DNA of 64,000 bases, taken from Iodobacter ciconiae (GTDB lineage Bacteria > Pseudomonadota > Gammaproteobacteria > Burkholderiales > Chitinibacteraceae). Each line of letters opens with the position of its first letter. Within the stretch, counting starts at the first letter, position 1. Location of the stretch: contig NZ_CP034433.1 in assembly GCF_003952345.1 (NCBI RefSeq), positions 3,100,001 through 3,164,000 on the forward strand, given 5' to 3'. A model generated the notes under the pieces. It saw only the letters and a program-made list of their open reading frames with translations, made no database searches and was not told the DNA's origin. The position numbers and the translations under genes were made by a program. Positions 56,537 to 64,000 of this stretch are shown here, piece after piece.

Positions 56537-58696
56537 TTATTTTTTAGAGCCCTGTGCCGCTGCATCACGGCTTCTGCCGAAGGTTTTTTTGCCTTTCGGT
56601 TTATCGGTACGACGTACTACGACGTTGTTTTTTTCGTGCACAAACTTTTCACCCGGTTGTTGAGCCGGAATCAGATGCCTGGGCGTGTTACCGATCAGCT
56701 CGCTTCGGCCCATGGCGATCAAGGCTTCGCGCAGGATAGGCCAGTTATCTGAATCGTGATAGCGCAAAAAGGCTTTATGTACCTTGCGGCGATGGCCATC
56801 GCGGATCACATCTACTTTTTCCGAGCTTCTGGCCAGCTTTCTTAAAGGATTGCGGCGGGTGTGCCACATGGTGGTTGCCATGGCCATTGGCGTAGGCGTA
56901 AAGGCTTGTACCTGATCGGGCTGGAAGTTGTTTTTCTTCAGCCACAGTGCAAGGTTCAGCATATCTTCATCGCTGGTGCCGGGGTGGGCGGCAATAAAGT
57001 AGGGAATCAAGCTCTGCTTTTTGCCTGCTTGCTCGGAGTAATAATCAAACATCTCGCGAAAGCGCTCAAACGTGCCGATGCCGGGCTTCATCATCTTGGA
57101 TAAAGGCCCTTCTTCGGTGTGTTCCGGCGCGATTTTTAAATAACCCGATACATGGTGGGTGGCAAGTTCTTTTACATACTCAGGCGATTCCACTGCGATA
57201 TCGTAGCGAACACCCGAGCCAATGGTGATGCGTTTAACGCCATCAATCTTGCGCGCTTTTTTGTAAAGCTGAATCAGCGGCGCGTGATCGGTATTCAGGT
57301 TTTCGCAAATGCCGGGATAAACACAGCTTAAGCGTCTACAAGATGATTCAATTTTTGGGTCTTTACACGACAGGCGATACATATTGGCCGTCGGCCCGCC
57401 AAGGTCGGAAATATGCCCGGTAAAACCCTTGGTTTTATCGCGGATATCGACGATTTCTTGCAGGATGGATTCTTCCGAGCGGCTCTGGATAATCCGCCCT
57501 TCGTGTTCGGTAATCGAGCAGAACGTACAGCCACCAAAACAGCCGCGCATAATGTTGATCGAGAAGCGGATCATTTCCCATGCCGGAATATGGGCTTTGC
57601 CATAGCTTGGATGCGGATTCCGGGCGTAATGCTGACCAAAGATATAATCCATCTCATGGGTCGCCAGCGGAATCGGTGGCGGGTTAATCCATACATCCCG
57701 CGAGCCATGCTGCTGCACCATCGCCCGCGCATTGCCGGGATTAGATTCCAGATGCAGAGTGCGGCTGGCGTGGGCGTACAGCACCGGATCAAAAGCCACG
57801 GCTTCATAGGCCGGAATACGGATCACTGTGTGCCGCCGGTCGGCCTGCCTGGCGGCGATGCGCTCGGCCTTGCTGATCAGGCGAATCGCCTTGGTGTCGC
57901 TGGCGGAAGTGATATCTTTTTCAGATTTCTCCGGCAGCATTTCATAAGGATTGATATATTTATCGACGCGCCCTGGGGTATCTACCGTAGTGGAATCAAG
58001 TTCCACCCAGCCTTCGGGCAGCCAGCCCTGTGGGCTCATAAAGGCGGTGCCGCGAATATCCCGCATATCTTTGAGCTTTTCGCCAGCAGCTGCGCGCTGG
58101 GCGACTTCCACTAAGGCGCGTTCGGCATTACCAAATAATAGAATATCAGCCTTGGAGTAAATTAGCGCCGATTGGCGCACTTTATCGCTCCAGTAATCGT
58201 ACTGAGCAATCCGGCGCAAGCTCGCTTCAATCCCGCCAATCATAATCTGCACGCCAGGATAAGCCTCACGGCAGCGCTGGGAATAAACAGTAACGGCGCG
58301 GTCAGGCCGCTTGCCGCCCATGCCACCCGCGGTATAGGCATCGTCAGAACGCGGTTTTTTATCGGCGGTATAGCGGTTAATCATCGAATCCATATTGCCC
58401 GCGGTGACGCCAAAAAAGAGCCTTGGTTTACCTAGGGTTTTGAATTCGTCAGCGGACAACCAGTCTGGCTGACAAATAATCCCGACCCGCAGCCCCTGCG
58501 CTTCCAGCAGGCGGCCAATTAGGGCCATGCCAAAGCTGGGGTGATCGATATAAGCGTCACCCGTGACCAGAATAATGTCGCATTCGTCCCAACCGAGCGC
58601 GTCCATTTCGGCACGGCTCATAGGCAAAAACGGGGCGGGTTTACGTGGGAAAACACCTGTAGGCAGGGTGGAAATGGCAGTAGGAGCGGGATTCAT
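56537..58696 (-). CDS. ygiQ: YgiQ-family radical SAM protein
   Basis: About 719 residues. A B12-binding-like N-terminal region ([17 protein letters not shown]) precedes the radical SAM cluster motif CFGGCTFC (CxxxCxxC). The YgiQ hallmark segments GGIEASLRR and [16 protein letters not shown] are present. The reaction is unknown. The ATG at 58696 (MNPAP) is chosen over a TTG 15 bp upstream, though neither has a clear ribosome site. A basic tail ([13 protein letters not shown]) ends the protein. Confidence 0.93.
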   Translation of the reverse strand: MNPAPTAISTLPTGVFPRKPAPFLPMSRAEMDALGWDECDIILVTGDAYIDHPSFGMALIGRLLEAQGLRVGIICQPDWLSADEFKTLGKPRLFFGVTAGNMDSMINRYTADKKPRSDDAYTAGGMGGKRPDRAVTVYSQRCREAYPGVQIMIGGIEASLRRIAQYDYWSDKVRQSALIYSKADILLFGNAERALVEVAQRAAAGEKLKDMRDIRGTAFMSPQGWLPEGWVELDSTTVDTPGRVDKYINPYEMLPEKSEKDITSASDTKAIRLISKAERIAARQADRRHTVIRIPAYEAVAFDPVLYAHASRTLHLESNPGNARAMVQQHGSRDVWINPPPIPLATHEMDYIFGQHYARNPHPSYGKAHIPAWEMIRFSINIMRGCFGGCTFCSITEHEGRIIQSRSEESILQEIVDIRDKTKGFTGHISDLGGPTANMYRLSCKDPKIESSCRRLSCVYPGICENLNTDHAPLIQLYKKARKIDGVKRITIGSGVRYDIAVESPEYVKELATHHVSGYLKIAPEHTEEGPLSKMMKPGIGTFERFREMFDYYSEQAGKKQSLIPYFIAAHPGTSDEDMLNLALWLKKNNFQPDQVQAFTPTPMAMATTMWHTRRNPLRKLARSSEKVDVIRDGHRRKVHKAFLRYHDSDNWPILREALIAMGRSELIGNTPRHLIPAQQPGEKFVHEKNNVVVRRTDKPKGKKTFGRSRDAAAQGSKK

Positions 58697-59004
58697 GGTT
58701 TTGATGAGCAATACTAATTGTGCATTGTCGCAGATTTAGGCAGCAGTAATCAAAAAATTGCTTGTTTTTCATAAGGATATGATTAAAGCCAGCTATCAAT
58801 GGCAGGTGGTTTTTATTGAGAGATGGGTGAGGCAGTAAAGATCTGTTTAATTTGTGCGGACCAGTAAAAAGCGGGGAGTTGCAGAAGCGGCCTCCCCGTT
58901 TTTAAACCGACGACTAAATATTATCTCTTTCAGCCCCCGTATTTATAACGGGGGAGAAAAGCCAGCAGGAAACAAAATTTGTTTCCTATGCGTAATTTAG
59001 TGAA
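58697..59004. other. Intergenic region between ygiQ and the carbonic anhydrase gene
   Basis: Holds the terminator at 58872-58903 and a second hairpin (CCCCCGT / ACGGGGG, 58934-58954) with no T run on either side. It also holds the ygiQ promoter. No gene seen. Confidence 0.55.
58872..58903. terminator. Terminator downstream of the carbonic anhydrase gene
   Basis: CGGGGAG (58872-58878) and CTCCCCG (58892-58898) with runs of T on the plus side and of A on the left, so it works in both directions. It is about 100 bp past the carbonic anhydrase stop. Confidence 0.75.
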
Positions 59005-59733
59005 TTACCAGGTAACTTTACCCGTGCCAACGTCATACATGGCGCCGACAATTTTAATCTGGCCTTTGTCTTCCATCTCTTTCAGGATGGGGCTCATATC
59101 CCGGATTTTTTGCACGGTGAGTTCAACATTTTCGTCGGCTACTTTTTGTACAAATTCATGGTTTTTAGAATTGCGTTCGCCATCAGTTTTGGTTGCTTCA
59201 ACTGCTGGTTTTAGTTTTGCGATTAAGTTGGTTAGATTACCCATTTTTACATCATCACATGCACCTTTGATTGCACCGCAGTGTGTGTGGCCTAACACTA
59301 CAATAACGCGCGAGCCCGCTACTTTGGCTGCATATTCCAGGCTGCCCAGGATATCTTCATTCACTATGTTTCCCGCTACGCGGGCTGTAAATATATCGCC
59401 AATTCCCTGATCAAAAATTAATTCTGGTGTCGCACGAGAATCAATGCAGGACACAACACTGGCTAAAGGGTATTGGCCCAAGCCTGTTTTCATTACATTC
59501 TTTTTATTGTCGCGTTTGATAGATTTATTGCTGGCAAAGCGCACATTGCCTGCCTTTAGAATATCTAGAGCTGAGCCTGGTGTAATGCTGGCCTGCACTG
59601 CCTTGGTCATGGTTTTACCGACGGCATAAGACTCTGGTTTAATCGCGCCGCTTTGATCCGCCGCCGCATAAGTTAGGGCAGAAGCCAGCATCAGTGAAAG
59701 TGTGAGTGGTCGAATGTATGTCAATGATTTCAT
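59005..59733 (-). CDS. Periplasmic beta-type carbonic anhydrase
   Basis: Interconverts CO2 and bicarbonate. 242 residues from the ATG at 59733, which follows AAGGAG and begins a clear signal peptide (LTLSLMLASALTYAAAD), so the enzyme is exported. Zinc ligands of the beta class are in SCIDSR (Cys, Asp) and GHTHCG (His, Cys). A longer upstream frame from 59808 lacks the ribosome site. Exported beta-class enzymes are less common than cytosolic ones. Confidence 0.93.
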   Translation of the reverse strand: MKSLTYIRPLTLSLMLASALTYAAADQSGAIKPESYAVGKTMTKAVQASITPGSALDILKAGNVRFASNKSIKRDNKKNVMKTGLGQYPLASVVSCIDSRATPELIFDQGIGDIFTARVAGNIVNEDILGSLEYAAKVAGSRVIVVLGHTHCGAIKGACDDVKMGNLTNLIAKLKPAVEATKTDGERNSKNHEFVQKVADENVELTVQKIRDMSPILKEMEDKGQIKIVGAMYDVGTGKVTW

Positions 59734-60223
59734 TTTTACTCCTTGGATATTATTGCGATTTGCATATTTACGCAGCTGCTTTGAGTTAAATGGCATGTTT
59801 TTGTTCAATGTAGTAACAAGTTTTTTTTAGTGTTGAGTCAGCTTAATAAAATATTTTTCTTTGCTTTCTTTGCTTTCTTTGCTTTCTTTGTTCGTTTGTT
59901 TTTTGTGGTTTTTGCGGCGCTAATGGGGATCAGGGCACGAATCTGGCCTGTTTTTGCAGGGTGTATACATTTGTTGATAGGCGACTATCCTTGCTTTCTG
60001 TGTCATAAATTACAGGGTTAGAAGTAATATAGCAATATTTGCCAGGTAGGCATGGCCTGTAATTATTACAATATCTGCTTGTTGGGCTTACTTTATGTTT
60101 ATGACTGGTAAGGGCTAATCTGGGTTTAAGGCTAGGGTAATGCATGGCAAGTTTACAAAGTGTCGTAAGCGCTCAGAAGGGGTAGAATTGCGCCTTGCTG
60201 CAAGCTCAGCCATTGGACGCACC
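59734..60223. other. Intergenic region with a 9-bp tandem repeat
   Basis: Between divergent carbonic anhydrase and methyltransferase genes. Apart from the tandem repeat at 59854-59893 I see only AT-rich sequence. A 63-codon frame across the repeat (59830-60021) would begin with TTG and encode a very hydrophobic Phe/Ala peptide; I do not accept it as a gene. Confidence 0.5.
59854..59893 (+). repeat. 9-bp tandem repeat (CTTTGCTTT)n
   Basis: Three exact units CTTTGCTTT from 59859 to 59885, then a decayed fourth, preceded by a T run. Confidence 0.85.
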
Positions 60224-61048
60224 ATGACAGAACATCACGAAATCAAGCCCGGCCAGTCGGTCGAGCTACTTAAAGAACTACATATCCTCACCCGCGACGG
60301 CAAGCTTAATCAAGATAGCCGCCGTAAATTGAAGCAGGTTTACCACCTCTATCAGTTTATTGAGCCTCTTTTAAAAGAAGTACAGGTGGAGCATCCTGAG
60401 GTAACTCTGGTTGACCATGGTGCGGGTAAGTCTTATCTGGGCTTTATTCTGTACGATTTATTCTTTAAAGACAGGCCCGGTTCCGGGCATATTTATGGCA
60501 TTGAAACCCGCGATGAGCTGGTTAAAAAGTCACAAGAGCTGGCCCAGCGGCTTAGCTTCCCCGGTATGTCTTTCCTGAATTTATCCGTGGCAGAATCAAC
60601 GAATTCTGATCTTTTACCAGAAACAATCGATGTGGTGACTGCGCTGCATGCCTGCAATACCGCCACTGACGACGCCATTGCCTTTGCGCTAAAAAAGAAG
60701 GCTAAATTTATGGTGCTGGTACCCTGCTGCCAGGCCGAAGTAGCGACTGTGCTGCGTAAAAATAAGGCAAAATCGCTAAAGAACCCGCTGGCAGAAATCT
60801 GGCGTCATCCGATTCACACCCGTGAATTTGGCAGCCAGATCACCAATGTATTACGTTGCCTGCAATTGGAAGCGCACGGCTATCAAGTAACGGTGACCGA
60901 GTTGGTAGGCTGGGAGCATTCGATGAAAAATGAGCTGATTATCGCCCAGTATAAGAATCTGCCGCGCCGCAAACCCACCGAGCGCCTTGCCGCTGTACTG
61001 GCAGAGCTGGGGCTGGAAGAGATGCAGGAGCGGTTTTTTACGGTTTGA
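60224..61048 (+). CDS. Class I SAM-dependent methyltransferase (Methyltransf_32 type)
   Basis: A 274-residue protein. LVDHGAGKSYLGFILYD is the SAM-binding motif, IYGIETR the acidic second-strand motif, and DVVTALHACNTATDDAI with LVPCCQAE resembles the Methyltransf_32 group, some members of which act on tRNA or sugars. Start ATG 60224 gives MTEHHEIKPG; a longer frame from 60140 lacks support. Substrate not known. Confidence 0.82.
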   Translation: MTEHHEIKPGQSVELLKELHILTRDGKLNQDSRRKLKQVYHLYQFIEPLLKEVQVEHPEVTLVDHGAGKSYLGFILYDLFFKDRPGSGHIYGIETRDELVKKSQELAQRLSFPGMSFLNLSVAESTNSDLLPETIDVVTALHACNTATDDAIAFALKKKAKFMVLVPCCQAEVATVLRKNKAKSLKNPLAEIWRHPIHTREFGSQITNVLRCLQLEAHGYQVTVTELVGWEHSMKNELIIAQYKNLPRRKPTERLAAVLAELGLEEMQERFFTV

Positions 61049-61380
61049 TTTTTGAGCTGTGGAGCCCTTGCACGGAGGTATAAGTTTTTGCCAGGGGTTA
61101 TTTTGTGAGGGCAAGATAAAACGTTTTGCGCTCCCTATGGCGAGTGCTCTGTTTGGGTATTTGCGGTGAAAGCCACCGGTTATTTAGGTTGATCGGGTTT
61201 TGAGTATATGTTGGTTAGTACTGAAGCTGATTTAGCATTTTATTTATGACTTAATTTTTTGTCATTATTTGAGATTGAGACAGAAAACGCTGCGCTTTAT
61301 AAAAACGAATAGCCTGCTGGTTAAATTTAAATACTTTCAAGCGTATTTCATTGGCTTTTTAGTATTAGCCGCTACAGATA
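61049..61380. other. Intergenic region, nothing recognised
   Basis: About 330 bp, AT-rich on the right. No gene, repeat or convincing terminator seen between these convergent genes. Confidence 0.5.
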
Positions 61381-62345
61381 CTAAAACAGTACCTCATCTA
61401 GCCGCTGGCTAAAGCCTTTGGGCTGGATGACATCGCTACGTAATATTTTTACCGGCAAGATGGTGCGGTCCAGCCACTGACCACGCTCCATTAATACATG
61501 GCAGAGTGTGATTTCAGAGGCGTCTTCTGCCTGGCTGAGCACGCTCATTTTATCGAGCTTTAGGGTTTGGATTTCCAGTTTGAGATGGCTATTAGCATCG
61601 GTGAGTGAGGTTTCCAGTAGTGCAAGCAGGGCGTCTGGCTCCAAGGCGCTGCAGCAGGCGTTAAATTCTGTAGATAGTTTTTCAACTTCCTGTGTGAGCA
61701 CGGCATAGCGTGGCTCGGTGGGTTTGCAATAGCGCCAGCTCATTCTTACTTCATTAAGCTCGGTTTCCAGCTGGCGTTTAAATTGTTCTCTGGCTTCTAT
61801 ATGCCAGGCCGCCTGGCTGGCAAGCAGCTCAAGCAAGCGGCCAATCAGTTTTTTTTGTAAATCGCTGCTGCTGCCAGCAACCTGGCTGATTTGCTGTCCA
61901 CGGCAAACCAGCACCTGCTGGGCTACATCCTGCCTGATATTGTCGCCGCAAACTTCCATTCCATAGCGTTGTTGTAGCTGGCTTTGCATGACTAAGACGG
62001 CATAAGCGTGATCGGCCAGCAGGTTTTGTGCAAACCAGTTTCTGACTTCTTCGGAATGGCTGATGGTTTCCTGCACACTTTCAGCAGTGCCAAAGGCTGC
62101 ATGGGCATGGGCTTCCTGATTCCAGCTTTGGCTTGACAGCTCTACCGGCGCTGGCAGCTGAGATACGATACGCCCGCTCCAGGAATGGGCAATTGCATAG
62201 GCATTTTGCAGGCGTGCCTGATAACGGTTGGCGAGCTTAATACGGGGATTGGTGCTGTCTGCTAAAGCCGTTAGCAGGGCCGGATCACAGGCGGGGGGGC
62301 TGAATTACGGGTAAAAGCAGTACAGAGCATATTCCAGAGTTTCAT
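61381..62345 (-). pseudogene. Unknown gene interrupted by a frameshift in a run of seven C
   Basis: An ATG at 62345 with GGAT upstream opens a frame (MKLWNMLCTAFTRNSA) that stops shortly after a run of seven C on the coding strand (seven G at 62293-62299). From that run, another frame continues without a stop to 61381: CDPALLTALADSTNPRIKL and then the 231-residue stretch ending RLDEVLF. One extra C would join both into a protein of about 320 residues. The long frame alone has no ATG near its beginning; a GTG at 62076 would give a 231-residue product. The protein is helical and Leu/Gln/Glu-rich, with no signal peptide. I do not recognise its family. Confidence 0.7.
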
Positions 62346-62674
62346 GATTTATCCAAATAAGGGCCCGGCTCTTGCAGAGCTAGCTGGTACTTTGCAAGGA
62401 TGTATTACTGGTATTTAGCGAGGATGAACGAGTGGTTTACACTGACCAACCTGCGAAGGCTGCCTAAGGCTGAGCCCCGGTTTGTACTTTCTTTTTTGGT
62501 CCGGCTCGCCCGTTGCCTGATAAATAGAGTGGCGGGCAGATATTAACGTTTTTTGCTTTTACAAATAGGATATAGATCAAACTCGCCTGTTCATTGTGTT
62601 GTGCGGTAAGGTGGTTAAACGGAATTGGCTCTGAAGCCGTTATTAGTTGCTTTAGTACCTCCTGTGGGCTGCCT
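62346..62674. other. Intergenic region, nothing recognised
   Basis: About 330 bp between two minus-strand genes. It contains a small hairpin (GCTCT-TGC-AGAGC near 62370) and no credible gene. Confidence 0.45.
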
Positions 62675-63562
62675 TTAAGATTTTTTACTGATGATCCAGA
62701 CCCCCAACATCACAATGATTGCGCCCAGCCACTGGATTGTACTCAGGCGCTCATCCAGAATACCGATACTCATCAAAATAGATAACATAGGGCCAAGGCT
62801 GCCGATAATGGCGGTGCGGCTGGCACCGATGCGGCTCATTGCGGCAGCTGTGGCATAAATTGGTAGTACGGTAGAAAAAACGGCCATGGCGGCGGCAAGA
62901 CCATATACAGGCAGTGGCTGAACGAGCGCGCTGACTGGATGAGTGACTAAAAAATGACAGAGTACGGCAATACTGGAAACAGTGAGCCCCAGCTCGGTAA
63001 AACGCATTGCGCCTATCCGGGAAATCATCACCGGGCTTAGGCTCATATATAAGGCATAGCAGGTGGTGCTGGCGACAATAAAGCCGATACCTACCCAATC
63101 GGCATTGGCCTCGCTTAAGCCTGGCGCAATCACAAGGGCGATGCCGAGATAGGTAAGCGGCAGTGCTTGTTTTATCTGCCGGGTCATAACAGAGCCAGTG
63201 AGCAGCACGGAAAACAGCACGGTTAGGGTGGGATAAAGGCTGAGAATTAGCCGCTCCAGACTGGCACTCACCGTCATTAAGCCAATAAAGTCCAGTACGC
63301 TGGAAAGGTAATAGCCTAGAAGCCCCAGGCCAATCAGTGCCAGATAATCGCGCCCTGCAAGCCGTGCTTTGCTGCGCCACAGGCTGTAGGAGGCTAAGAT
63401 CAGCAGCACAAATAGCATGCGTAAACAGATTAAGGTTATGGCGTCTATACCGTGTCGGTAGGCTAATTTGGCAAAAATGGCTTTGCATGAAAAACCGGTT
63501 GCAGCAAAAATGGCGAGGATCACGCCAAGGCGAAAGGACGCGTGGTTGGCAGTACTCTGCAT
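62675..63562 (-). CDS. DMT-superfamily (EamA) transporter
   Basis: A 295-residue inner-membrane protein with ten predicted helices in two EamA repeats. The first repeat begins LGVILAIFAATGFSCKAIFAKLAYRHG in style; the second ends with GSLGPMLSILMSIGILDERL and WLGAIIVMLGVWII, the standard EamA ending. Substrate unknown (metabolite or amino-acid exporter in relatives). Confidence 0.9.
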   Translation of the reverse strand: MQSTANHASFRLGVILAIFAATGFSCKAIFAKLAYRHGIDAITLICLRMLFVLLILASYSLWRSKARLAGRDYLALIGLGLLGYYLSSVLDFIGLMTVSASLERLILSLYPTLTVLFSVLLTGSVMTRQIKQALPLTYLGIALVIAPGLSEANADWVGIGFIVASTTCYALYMSLSPVMISRIGAMRFTELGLTVSSIAVLCHFLVTHPVSALVQPLPVYGLAAAMAVFSTVLPIYATAAAMSRIGASRTAIIGSLGPMLSILMSIGILDERLSTIQWLGAIIVMLGVWIISKKS

Positions 63563-63686
63563 CTTGGATCTTCCTGCTGGGCCGTGAGCGATTTTGTTTG
63601 ATTGAAGAAAAGCTGTTTTTTTGTGAAGTTCCGGGCTCCTCGTGAGCCTCGTGGTTTAATGCTCGGGTTTGCCTGAAGCAAATCGG

Positions 63687-64000
63687 TTATTTACTGGCAA
63701 TTTTTGCCAAGCCAGCCTGAATCAGGTGATAAGCAATACTGGATTTTCCGGGGAGCTCGGGCAGATTCTCCGGGCCGAACCATTGCGCATCTTCGATCTC
63801 CCCTTCCTGGGGGATGATCTCCCCCGAAACATAATCTGCAATAAAAGCCAGCATCAAAGAGTGTGGAAAAGGATGGCTTTGGCTGCCAAACCAGCTTAGC
63901 TTGGAGACTTTTACCCCTACCTCTTCATAAATTTCGCGAAAAACAGCTTCTTCACAGCTTTCTCCAGCCTCCACAAAGCCGGCCAGCGCACTGTAAACAC
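63687..64000 (-). CDS. NudC-like Nudix hydrolase (partial, runs off right edge)
   Basis: Only the C-terminal 104 codons are inside the window. The Nudix box is complete: [20 protein letters not shown] with the catalytic Glu residues. After it, [12 protein letters not shown] corresponds to the SQPWPFPxS motif that marks NAD(H) diphosphatases, here with SH in place of PW. The ending [15 protein letters not shown] also fits NudC. NudC splits NAD(H) into NMN(H) and AMP and can remove NAD caps from RNA. The zinc-ribbon part would lie beyond the window. Confidence 0.85.
   Translation of the reverse strand, partial: VYSALAGFVEAGESCEEAVFREIYEEVGVKVSKLSWFGSQSHPFPHSLMLAFIADYVSGEIIPQEGEIEDAQWFGPENLPELPGKSSIAYHLIQAGLAKIASK

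Noticed and set aside
59830..60021. 63-codon frame encoding a Phe/Ala-rich hydrophobic peptide
   Set aside because: Begins with TTG without a ribosome site, and its hydrophobic part is simply the translation of the 9-bp tandem repeat.

Overview
The window reads as chromosome of a mid-GC, free-living Gram-negative beta-proteobacterium. Gene content and protein style (CitMHS-like sodium:proton antiporter next to gloA, NupC-deoCAB-cdd-udp, B12-dependent MetH with BluB, YgiQ, YqfB, SlyX, DyP peroxidase) point to Neisseriales/Chromobacteriaceae, something like Iodobacter, Deefgea or Chitinibacter. That placement is inference from family resemblance, not from a search. Most of the window is ordinary housekeeping sequence; three blocks look accessory.

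Layout. 1-3761 (minus): a type VI secretion (T6SS) island, with a VgrG gene broken by two frameshifts followed by a Tle3-like lipase effector cut by the window edge. 4293-4471: two tRNA-Lys genes. 4753-6533: gloA and an antiporter. 6605-9863 (minus): a compact tellurite/stress cluster of VWA protein, TerD, an unknown protein and TelA. 10525-13978: phosphoketolase and an inositol-monophosphatase-like enzyme. 13979-14910: a 0.9 kb AT-rich stretch without genes. 14911-21198: pyrimidine (deoxy)nucleoside uptake and catabolism (nupC, deoC, deoA, deoB, cdd, udp). 21394-25626: ilvA, a response regulator and an hslU with no hslV beside it. 26460-29286: a TrpXYZ-like ABC importer. 29390-35993 (minus): a second T6SS island, with intact VgrG, a Tle4-like lipase, two full-length tandem Tli4-type immunity genes and a truncated third copy. 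36307-41784: a Cys-rich protein, tRNA-Gln, bluB and metH. 41950-53607: oxidoreductase, esterase, DyP peroxidase, amino-acid binding lipoprotein, chemotaxis receptor, a patatin lacking its catalytic serine, an MBL-fold protein and its divergent LysR regulator. 53604-64000: small unknowns, yqfB, marC, slyX, ygiQ, a periplasmic carbonic anhydrase, a methyltransferase, a frameshifted unknown gene, a DMT transporter and a partial NudC-like Nudix gene.

How the parts fit. The two T6SS islands share an almost identical VgrG trunk but carry different VgrG tails and different lipases, so they look like interchangeable spike-plus-cargo cassettes. The immunity genes behind the Tle4 effector form a 1005-bp-period tandem array in which tails are homogenised and heads diverge. 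The nucleoside block forms a pathway from uptake to deoxyribose-5-phosphate cleavage. MetH and BluB are joined by cobalamin. Several intergenic regions carry copies of two dispersed palindromic repeat families, including inverted copies on both sides of udp. Two genes are broken in runs of six or seven G/C, which could mean phase variation or homopolymer sequencing error.
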